Shown here piece by piece: positions 24,396-32,796 of a stretch of 32,796 nucleotides of DNA. A model generated the notes under the pieces. The model was not told where the DNA came from. It made no database searches and saw only the letters and a list, made by a program, of their open reading frames with translations. The stretch's first letter is position 1, and each line of letters begins with the position of its first letter. The position numbers and the translations under genes were made by a program. Origin of the DNA: an uncultured Mailhella sp. (GTDB lineage Bacteria; Desulfobacterota; Desulfovibrionia; Desulfovibrionales; Desulfovibrionaceae); contig CALUPL010000038.1 of the NCBI GenBank assembly GCA_944322635.1, positions 1 through 32,796 on the forward strand, given 5' to 3'.

Positions 24396-26408
24396 ATGGA
24401 AGACATGATACTTCGCGAAATCGTCGTTCTCTTTATTCTTTCCATCATCGTTGTTCTTGTCTGCCTGCGATTCCGCCTGCCGTCCATCGTGGGCTTTCTG
24501 CTTACCGGCGTGCTGTGCGGCCCGTCTGCCCTCGGACTCATTCCCAGTCCCGAAGCGGTGGACACCATGGCCGACGTGGGCGTGGCGTTTCTCATGTTCT
24601 CCATCGGCATGGAACTTTCCGGCAAGGAACTCGTAAGGCTCAAAAAGCCGCTTTTTCTGGGCGGCTCCTCTCAGGTGCTGCTCACCATGGCCTTCGTGTT
24701 TCTCCTCACCTTCTGGTGGAGCGGACCGAGACTCGGCATCGTGTACGGCTGCATGGTCACTCTCTCCTCCACGGCCATAGTGCTCAGCATTCTGCAGCAG
24801 AAGGCCCTTACGGAGTCGCCGCAGGGGCAGGTGTGTCTTGCCGTGCTCATTTTTCAGGATCTTGCCATCGTACCCATGGTGCTCATCTTCCCCCTGCTCG
24901 CAGGAGGTCTCGAGCTTGACACCAATTCCATGATATTCGCCGTGGGCAAGGGCGTTCTCGTCATCGGCGGCATTCTTCTCTTCGGCAAATATCTGCTGCA
25001 CAGATTCATGTTCAGCGTGGTGAGCACGCGCAGCCGCGAACTCATGCTCATGACCACGCTCGGCCTTTGTCTCGCCGTTGCACTCATCACATCCTGGCTC
25101 GGTCTTTCCCTCGCGCTCGGCGCGTTTCTTGCCGGTCTCATGATGGCGGAGTCGGAATACAGCCTGAATACGCTTGAAAGCATCATGCCCTTCAAGGAAG
25201 TATTCTCCAGCATCTTCTTCATTTCCGTGGGCATGCTGCTCGACGTCAAATTCTTCCTCACCCATCTGCCCGTCATCTCCCTGTGCGCGGCAGCCATCAT
25301 CATCGCCAAGATTCTCATGGTCGTTCCCGCCGTGCGCGTGCTCAGATACTCCATGCGCACCGCCCTGCTTACGGCCTTCAGCCTCGCCCAGGTGGGCGAA
25401 TTCTCCTTCGTTCTCGCCAAGTCCGCCCTCGGTCTTAACCTCATCAGCAACGACGCCTATCAGATTTTTCTTGCCTCAAGCATTCTGACCATGGTGCTCA
25501 CCCCGCTGCTCATCGGCGTAGCTCCGAAGGTAACCGGAAAACTCCTGAAACGCCCCAACCTGCAGACGGCTGAAGCCGCTGCGGACGACTCCGACGAACA
25601 TGACGAAGACCAGGAAAAAACCGGCATCATCCGCGACGGAAGACTGCTCAAGGACCATCTCATCATCATAGGTTTCGGCATCGGCGGTCAGATCATGGCT
25701 CACGGCGCAAAAAGCTGCGGCATTCCCTACATCATTTCCGAAATGAATCCTGCAACCGTGGAAAAGTACCGCGCCACCGAACCCATACGCCACGGCGACG
25801 CCTCCTTCCCTCTGGTTCTTGAACATCTCGGCGCCTCCACGGCCCGGGCTCTTGCCATTCTCACTTCCGACCCGGCAGGCAGCCGGGCCATCATCGCCAA
25901 CGCCCGAGCCATGAACCCGTCGCTGCACATCATCGTACGCACGCGTTTTCTCGGCAATCTGGATTCCTATAAGGAAGTCGGCGCCAACGAGGTCATACCC
26001 GAAGAGTTCGAAACCTCGCTGGAAGTATTCGCCCGCGTGCTTAATCACTATCTCGTGCCGCGTCAGACCATAGATCAGTACGTGTCCGCCATACGCCGCG
26101 AAAACTACGGCATGCAGCGCCGCCTGGGCATGGGCGGCTCCATCATGGACAGCCTGCCCGATCTTCAGCTGGTAGCCTATGCCGTGGAGGAAGGTTCTCC
26201 GCTCGCAGGCAAGACCATAGCGGAAGCCGCACTGCGCAAGGAACACGGCGTTACGGCGGCAGGCGTGCGACGGGGAGACGCCATCAACAACAATCCCGAT
26301 GCTCAGACCAGGCTCCTCGCCGGAGACATCGTCTATCTTCTGGCCACGCAGGATGCTCTCACCAGGGCCGCACGACTCTTCCACACCGAAGGCGGGAGCG
26401 CGGCCTGA
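24396..26408 (+). CDS. CPA2 family cation:proton antiporter with RCK domains (KefB/YbaL-like)
   Basis: The protein has 670 residues. About 12 membrane helices fill residues 1-385, including GFLLTGVLCGPSALG, LIFQDLAIVPMVLIF with the conserved QD of the ion site, and AQVGEFSFVLA. An acidic linker (DDSDEHDEDQEK) leads to an RCK_N/TrkA-N Rossmann domain from about 420 with IIIGFGIGGQIMAHGAKSCG, then an RCK_C/TrkA-C domain from about 580 (LPDLQLVAYAVEEGSPLAGKTI). Relatives exchange K+ or Na+ for protons, with gating by ligands such as NAD(H) or glutathione adducts; the ion and ligand are not decided here. The stop codon is one base before dprA, so the two are cotranscribed although functionally unrelated. 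Confidence 0.93.
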   Translation: MEDMILREIVVLFILSIIVVLVCLRFRLPSIVGFLLTGVLCGPSALGLIPSPEAVDTMADVGVAFLMFSIGMELSGKELVRLKKPLFLGGSSQVLLTMAFVFLLTFWWSGPRLGIVYGCMVTLSSTAIVLSILQQKALTESPQGQVCLAVLIFQDLAIVPMVLIFPLLAGGLELDTNSMIFAVGKGVLVIGGILLFGKYLLHRFMFSVVSTRSRELMLMTTLGLCLAVALITSWLGLSLALGAFLAGLMMAESEYSLNTLESIMPFKEVFSSIFFISVGMLLDVKFFLTHLPVISLCAAAIIIAKILMVVPAVRVLRYSMRTALLTAFSLAQVGEFSFVLAKSALGLNLISNDAYQIFLASSILTMVLTPLLIGVAPKVTGKLLKRPNLQTAEAAADDSDEHDEDQEKTGIIRDGRLLKDHLIIIGFGIGGQIMAHGAKSCGIPYIISEMNPATVEKYRATEPIRHGDASFPLVLEHLGASTARALAILTSDPAGSRAIIANARAMNPSLHIIVRTRFLGNLDSYKEVGANEVIPEEFETSLEVFARVLNHYLVPRQTIDQYVSAIRRENYGMQRRLGMGGSIMDSLPDLQLVAYAVEEGSPLAGKTIAEAALRKEHGVTAAGVRRGDAINNNPDAQTRLLAGDIVYLLATQDALTRAARLFHTEGGSAA

Positions 26409-26409
26409 C

Positions 26410-27837
26410 ATGGCCGGTCAGACCTCTTTCAGCTCCGCCCTTGCCGCACTCGACGACGACGGCCGCCGGGAGTACTGGGCGGCGCTTGCCCTGCGCCACA
26501 CCGCCGGTCTCGGTGCCCGCGGTGCATACCTGCTGCTCACGCATTTCGGCTCGGCCTACGAGGCCGTCATGAATGCGCCTCAATGGCCGGAAGCAGGCGT
26601 GCCCATGCAGAAGGCCGAAGGCTATCTGAACAACACCTGGAGGATTAAAGCCCGTCCGGAATGGGAGGCCGCACGTCATCTTCAGGCCTCAGTCATTCTC
26701 TGGACCGACACGCTCTATCCCCCGCTTCTGAAAGAGCTGCCCGACGCCCCCGTGCTGCTCTATGCCTTGGGAGACACCTCTCTTCTCCGCTCTCCCTGCG
26801 TGGCTGTGGTCGGTTCCCGAAACAGCTCGGAGGCGGCTCTCAACTTCACGTCGGCCGTGGCGGAAGAGCTGTCGGAAGCCGGGGTGACCGTAGTTTCCGG
26901 TCTGGCCTTCGGCGTGGACGGCTACGCCCACCACGCCGCCCTTGCCGGTCCGGGCCGCACCATCGCCGTGCTGCCCGGAGGCGTGGATCGAGCCTTTCCC
27001 GCAGGACACGGGGAACTTTACCGAAGCATAGCCGCCCGAGGTCTTCTCATAAGCGAAATGCCTCCGGGCTGGGTGCCCGGTCCGGGAGCCTTTCCCGTAC
27101 GCAACCGCATCATAAGCGGTCTGTCTCTCGGGGTTCTGGTCACGGAGGCCTCGCATGTGCGAAGCGGCAGCATCATCACCGCGCACCTTGCCGCCGAACA
27201 GGGCAGAAACGTTTATGTGGCTTCGCCCGACGCCATGCGTTCCGCCTGCCGTGAAGGCACGAAAAAGCTTCTTCTGGAAGGCGCCCGACCCGTTTTCCGC
27301 GCCGCTGACATTCTGGCCGACCTTCTTCCGTATCTTAAACTCTCTGCAGGTCAGTCCGGCTTCGCCCGGCACGAGTCTTCCGCAAAATGCGCCGCAAAGC
27401 CTGAGCGTCCGGCCGAACCTGTCGTCACGACACGCCCCTCCGAACCGCAGCAGGCACGCGCCTGCCCCCTCCGTTCCCCCGAAACACAGGACTACTCCGT
27501 CCCGTCCGACCCCGGAACGGGCGAACATCACGCCGAAGACAAAAAAACTGTCCGAACCGAAACCGCAAGAACCGACCAGAGCCCCGTTCCCGCTTCAGCC
27601 GGGCCACAGAGAAAACCCCGGCCTCTTTCTCCCTCAGCCGCGCCGCTTACCGAAGAGGAGGAAACCATACTCTCTCTGCTGCAAAACGGCCCGCTGTCTC
27701 AGGATGAGCTTCTTTACGCCGCCCAGAAGGAAAGCCCTTCATGGACGAGCGCTTCCGTAAGCGCCGTGCTCATGATTCTGGAAGTGAAAAGGCTGGCGCG
27801 CCGTCTTACCGATACCCGCTATGAGGCAAAAGCATGA
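26410..27837 (+). CDS. dprA: DNA-processing protein DprA (Smf)
   Basis: The protein has 475 residues, longer than the typical 360-380. A N-terminal helical part is followed by the extended Rossmann fold: VAVVGSRNSSEAAL at 131-144, SGLAFGVDGYAHHAAL, LPGGVDRAFPAGH, FPVRNRIISGLS and VTEASHVRSGSIITA. A low-complexity linker of about 95 residues (317-412), rich in P, E, R and T, joins a winged-helix domain (LTEEEETILSLLQNG to the end). DprA loads RecA on incoming single-stranded DNA during transformation. The ATG at 26410 is one base after the antiporter stop. The gene overlaps the recombinase gene by 4 bases (ATGA). Confidence 0.96.
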   Translation: MAGQTSFSSALAALDDDGRREYWAALALRHTAGLGARGAYLLLTHFGSAYEAVMNAPQWPEAGVPMQKAEGYLNNTWRIKARPEWEAARHLQASVILWTDTLYPPLLKELPDAPVLLYALGDTSLLRSPCVAVVGSRNSSEAALNFTSAVAEELSEAGVTVVSGLAFGVDGYAHHAALAGPGRTIAVLPGGVDRAFPAGHGELYRSIAARGLLISEMPPGWVPGPGAFPVRNRIISGLSLGVLVTEASHVRSGSIITAHLAAEQGRNVYVASPDAMRSACREGTKKLLLEGARPVFRAADILADLLPYLKLSAGQSGFARHESSAKCAAKPERPAEPVVTTRPSEPQQARACPLRSPETQDYSVPSDPGTGEHHAEDKKTVRTETARTDQSPVPASAGPQRKPRPLSPSAAPLTEEEETILSLLQNGPLSQDELLYAAQKESPSWTSASVSAVLMILEVKRLARRLTDTRYEAKA

Positions 27838-28814
27838 GCCGTCTTTCCGAAATAACGGCAGACCTTCCCGTTCCCGCCGCCACGTTTCTCGCCTGGATGG
27901 AATTTCAGAAGGGGGCGTCCGAGGCCACGGTGGAAGCCTACGCCGTAGATATTCTGGAATTTGAAACCTACCTGCACGGCCTTGGCGCCAGTCTGGAGCG
28001 GCCTTCCGAAATCACCCGGCATATGGTGCAGGGATTTTCCGCCTCACTGTTCCGGCAGGGCATGGCTCGCTCCTCCATGGCGCGCAAGCTCTCTGCCCTG
28101 CGTTCTCTGTTCCGGCACCTTCTCAGGCTGCACAAGATAGAAGCGGATCCCTGTTCCGGCGTGCGCAACCCCAAGCAGGATCAGCGGCATCCGGCCATGC
28201 TCAACGTTGATCAGGTGTTCAGCCTTCTGGACGAAAAGCCGGGAAATAAGGGATCTTCCTCCGATTCGGTCCCGCCGGACGCCGACGAGGTCTTCCGGCT
28301 GAGAGACATGGCCCTTCTTGAGCTGCTCTACGGCTCGGGGCTGCGCATTTCCGAAGCTCTGGGGCTGGACGTGAACGACATACGCCCCGAAAGCGGACAT
28401 GTTCAGGTCTTGGGCAAGGGCGGCAAGGAGCGCATTGTTCCCCTCAGCGACACCTGCATGACGGCGCTCAGACGCTGGCTGGCCGTGAGAAACAGCGTGC
28501 CGCCCGTGCACGGCGAACGCGCCGCCTTTCTGGGAAGACGGGGAAAAAGACTGGACAGACGGCAGGCCGCGCGCATTCTCCAGGAGCGGGCCGCAGAAGC
28601 GGGCATTCCTCAGCACATATCTCCGCATGATCTGCGGCACTCCTTTGCCACACATCTTCTGGAAGGCGGAGCCGACCTTCGCGCCGTGCAGGAACTGCTC
28701 GGCCACAGCCGCATATCCACCACGCAGCGCTATACGCATCTCAACCTCGACGCCCTCACGCGCATCTACGACTCCGCTCATCCGCTGGCGCAGAAGCACG
28801 AAAAAAAACCGTGA
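27834..28814 (+). CDS. Site-specific tyrosine recombinase XerC/XerD
   Basis: The protein has 326 residues. The SAM-like N-terminal DNA-binding domain (FLAWMEFQKGASEATVEAY) covers 15-110. The catalytic set is complete: R171 in GSGLRISEAL, K195 in LGKGGKER, H265 and R268 in HDLRHSFATH, H291 in LGHSRIS and nucleophile Y300 in TQRYTHL. The spacings 24, 26 and 9 equal those in E. coli XerD. Such enzymes resolve chromosome dimers at dif. I cannot tell XerC from XerD by eye. An insertion of about 15 residues (KPGNKGSSSDSVPPD) precedes the catalytic core. The start codon overlaps dprA, so translation is coupled. Confidence 0.95.
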   Translation: MSRLSEITADLPVPAATFLAWMEFQKGASEATVEAYAVDILEFETYLHGLGASLERPSEITRHMVQGFSASLFRQGMARSSMARKLSALRSLFRHLLRLHKIEADPCSGVRNPKQDQRHPAMLNVDQVFSLLDEKPGNKGSSSDSVPPDADEVFRLRDMALLELLYGSGLRISEALGLDVNDIRPESGHVQVLGKGGKERIVPLSDTCMTALRRWLAVRNSVPPVHGERAAFLGRRGKRLDRRQAARILQERAAEAGIPQHISPHDLRHSFATHLLEGGADLRAVQELLGHSRISTTQRYTHLNLDALTRIYDSAHPLAQKHEKKP

Positions 28815-28920
28815 CGACACCGTCATGCTCTTCCGTAGCCACTGCCGCCGATCGAAAAGAAACACCCGCATTCCGGCCCTTGCCGCACTCCTCCGGCCAC
28901 GAAAGCGAGCCTTTTTCCCA

Positions 28921-28949
28921 TTGCGTGTGCGGCGAAGAAAGGATAAACT
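28921..28949 (+). promoter_or_regulatory. Sigma-70 promoter of coaX
   Basis: TTGCGT (28921-28926) and TAAACT (28944-28949) have a 17-base spacer. The start near 28956 leaves about 27 bases before the ATG at 28983 and argues against the TTG at 28953 as start codon. Confidence 0.5.
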
Positions 28950-28982
28950 CTCTTGTCTTTTCCTTTTCCGGGTGGTGCACGC

Positions 28983-31150
<2,168 letters not shown>

Positions 31151-31156
31151 TTCTTC

Positions 31157-31183
31157 CGCGGGGAGGTCCGCCTCCCCGCGTTT
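31157..31183 (+). terminator. First terminator hairpin of eno
   Basis: CGCGGGGAGG (31157-31166) pairs perfectly with CCTCCCCGCG (31171-31180) around TCCG, followed by TTTCT. It begins 6 bases after the stop codon. Confidence 0.8.
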
Positions 31184-31190
31184 CTGTCCC

Positions 31191-31215
31191 GGCCCGGTTC
31201 CTACCGGGCCTTTTT
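31191..31215 (+). terminator. Second terminator hairpin of eno
   Basis: GGCCCGG (31191-31197) pairs with CCGGGCC (31204-31210) around TTCCTA, followed by five T. The tandem arrangement should protect lolA from strong eno transcription. Confidence 0.85.
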
Positions 31216-31279
31216 CAGCCGCCTCTGCGGCCCTTTCCGCCGCCTGCAGCCCTGCCCCGGGCGGAATGAGGATCATGTC

Positions 31280-31972
31280 ATGAGCAGACTGCTGCGTATC
31301 GTGTTCTGTGCCTTTCTTTCCCTCGGTCTCTTCGCTCAGGGCGCTTCCGCCGCCGACATCTCCGCCACGGTGAACAAGATGCAGGCCGCCTACGCCAAAA
31401 TGCAGAGTTTCCGCGCCGACTTCACGCAGCAGCTTCTGCAGAGGGAAAGCGGCGTTGTGGAAAAAAGAAACGGTGTGCTTCTCTTCCAGAAGCCCCTCTT
31501 CGTGCGCTGGGAAACCGTCGCCCCCCATGCCGAGCTTCTCATGGTCACGGACAAGGAAATCTGGAACTATCTTCCCGACGAAGAGCTCGCCTACCGGTAT
31601 TCCCGCGCGCTTGCCGAAGACTCCCGCTCCCTTATTCAGGTGATTACCGGTCAAAGCGCCCTTTCCCGCGACTTCGACGTAGAATCCGCCCAGGCACCGG
31701 AAGACGGAAATCTCATTCACCTGCTGCTTTATCCCAAAGATCCTACCACGGAGCTCACCGAAGCCCAGCTCTGGCTCGATCCCGCGACATCGCTCATCCG
31801 CCGAGCCATGGTCATGGACTTCTACGGCAACACCAACACCATCGAACTTGCGAACCTCACGCCCAATGCTCCGGTTTCCGCCAAGGACTTCCAGTTCACT
31901 CCGCCGAAGGGCACGGAAGTGGAAGATCATGTGGAAGCCAAGCACCCCGTTTCCCGGCCTCTTCTCAACTAG
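31280..31972 (+). CDS. lolA: Outer-membrane lipoprotein carrier protein LolA
   Basis: The protein has 230 residues. A signal peptide (MSRLLRIVFCAFLSLGLFAQ, then GASAAD) is likely cleaved near residue 24. The mature part follows LolA: MQSFRADFTQQLLQ, NGVLLFQKPLFVRWE, DKEIWNYLPDEELAYRY, LWLDPATSLIRRAMVMDFYG and DFQFTPPKGTEVED. LolA carries lipoproteins across the periplasm from LolCDE to the outer membrane, which shows that the organism has one. GAGGA lies about 7 bases before the ATG at 31280. Confidence 0.95.
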   Translation: MSRLLRIVFCAFLSLGLFAQGASAADISATVNKMQAAYAKMQSFRADFTQQLLQRESGVVEKRNGVLLFQKPLFVRWETVAPHAELLMVTDKEIWNYLPDEELAYRYSRALAEDSRSLIQVITGQSALSRDFDVESAQAPEDGNLIHLLLYPKDPTTELTEAQLWLDPATSLIRRAMVMDFYGNTNTIELANLTPNAPVSAKDFQFTPPKGTEVEDHVEAKHPVSRPLLN

Positions 31973-32081
31973 GCCCTGCTGCGTCGCCAAAAGAGACGGC
32001 AAAAAATCTTCCCGGGGCATCCCGAAGGTTCCATCCGCAACTTTGAGATTCCGTACGCCTTTTCCATCAGGAGAAAAGTCC

Positions 32082-32225
32082 GTGAAAAAAGGCGCGCCCG
32101 GCATTGTTCAAAAAAACGGTTACATCACATTTTATTCAACTATTTCAGAGAGAAATCCTCGTGCTTCCGGCACAATCGACACGTCTCGCCGGGACTGGAC
32201 TATCCTGATAATTAAAGGTACATAG
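32082..32225 (+). CDS. Possible small open frame (47 codons) just before truB
   Basis: A GTG at 32082 has an AGGAG 8 bases upstream and opens a 47-residue frame (MKKGAPGIVQKNGYITFYST at the start) that ends with TAG at 32223-32225. The protein resembles nothing I know. The frame is the same as that of truB, with only 9 bases between the TAG and the truB ATG. truB itself lacks a well-placed ribosome site, so translation of this frame could help truB initiation. It may equally be chance. Confidence 0.25.
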   Translation: MKKGAPGIVQKNGYITFYSTISERNPRASGTIDTSRRDWTILIIKGT

Positions 32226-32234
32226 ACTTCTCGC

Positions 32235-32796
32235 ATGGAACAGCAGCACGGCATACTGGTACTCAACAAGCCCAAGGGACTCAGCTCCGCGCAGGCCATT
32301 GCGCGCATCAAGAAGCTCGGGCAGAAAAAAATAGGTCATGCAGGCACCCTTGACCCCATGGCGACCGGCGTGCTGCTCGTTCTGCTCGGCAATGCCACCA
32401 AGCTTTCCGGCTACCTGCTGGAAGGCGGGGTGAAGACCTACGGCGGCACGCTGAGACTCGGCGTTACCACCGACACCTGGGATGCCGAAGGTTCCATAGT
32501 TTCTGAAATGGCTCTGAGCGAAGAAGACCTCGCTCCGGGCTCCGAACTTGAAAAGGCCGCACGAAATGCCGTGACGGCCTGGCTGGATGTGACGGAACAG
32601 CCCGTTCCGCCCTATTCCGCCGCAAAGCACCAGGGCCAACCCTTATACAAGCTGGCCCGCGCCGGCAAAGAAGTGCCGGTCAAGGTGAAAAGCATACATG
32701 TTTCGCACGCCTCTGTTCAATGGGTGAACATGCCGGACGTGCGATTCCGGGTAACGTGCAGTTCCGGTTCCTACATACGGTCCCTGGCCCACAGCT
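32235..32796 (+). CDS. truB: tRNA pseudouridine-55 synthase TruB, 3' end outside window
   Basis: The 187 visible residues match TruB, which makes pseudouridine 55 in the T-loop of tRNAs. GILVLNKPKGLSSAQA is the N-terminal family block. GHAGTLDPMATGVLLV contains the catalytic aspartate D40. PVPPYSAAKHQGQPLYKLAR is the KxG..Y block, and VTCSSGSYIRSLAH at the edge is the last conserved catalytic-domain motif. The ATG at 32235 fits the family start, although the nearest AAAGG is about 16 bases upstream. An in-frame TAG at 32223 excludes a longer N-terminus. Confidence 0.95.
   Translation, partial: MEQQHGILVLNKPKGLSSAQAIARIKKLGQKKIGHAGTLDPMATGVLLVLLGNATKLSGYLLEGGVKTYGGTLRLGVTTDTWDAEGSIVSEMALSEEDLAPGSELEKAARNAVTAWLDVTEQPVPPYSAAKHQGQPLYKLARAGKEVPVKVKSIHVSHASVQWVNMPDVRFRVTCSSGSYIRSLAHS

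Noticed and set aside
24101..24643. N-terminal extension of HisRS to 599 residues
   Set aside because: It crosses the predicted promoter and the start of the divergent antiporter gene. The family N-terminus begins at the ATG at 24100.

Overview
The window is about 33 kb of dense, high-GC chromosomal DNA with typical bacterial Shine-Dalgarno sites and intrinsic terminators. LolA marks it as Gram-negative. The protein styles (short Elp3-like radical SAM protein, TopA with four zinc ribbons, non-discriminating-type AspRS, type III pantothenate kinase, sigma-54 regulator) suggest a deltaproteobacterium, probably Desulfovibrionaceae. That placement is inference from protein style; no rRNA is present. 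I see no prophage, insertion sequence, CRISPR array, tRNA or rRNA gene, and codon use looks uniform.

Left part (1-9.3 kb): a class IV aminotransferase (cut by the left edge), an HU/IHF-family protein and a HIT hydrolase lie on the minus strand. The radical SAM protein and topA follow on plus. A periplasmic gamma-glutamyltransferase then sits alone behind a near-consensus sigma-54 promoter. sfsA and a small unrecognised membrane protein form a minus-strand pair.

Middle part (9.5-17.6 kb, all plus): an aspartate-type aminotransferase, glucose-6-phosphate isomerase, an overlapping histidine kinase and NtrC-type regulator pair, then the chromosome segregation locus with two perfect parS sites just upstream of parA and parB. 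The parS pair suggests the replication origin may be in the same part of the chromosome.

Right part: a minus-strand translation block reads hisS-aspS-def-fmt-rsmB (24.1 to 17.7 kb). It covers tRNA charging, Met-tRNA formylation, N-terminal deformylation and 16S rRNA methylation, and begins at a strong sigma-70 promoter. The plus strand then carries a CPA2 antiporter with RCK domains, dprA and a XerC/D recombinase in one tightly packed unit, followed by coaX, eno, lolA and the start of truB.

Most of the window is housekeeping. I did not find a convincing new multi-gene system. The best leads are the sigma-54 promoter before the gamma-glutamyltransferase, the tRNA-promiscuity signature in AspRS, the parS pair placed against parA, two similar AGG/CCT leader hairpins, a small open frame directly before and in frame with truB, and the unknown protein next to sfsA.
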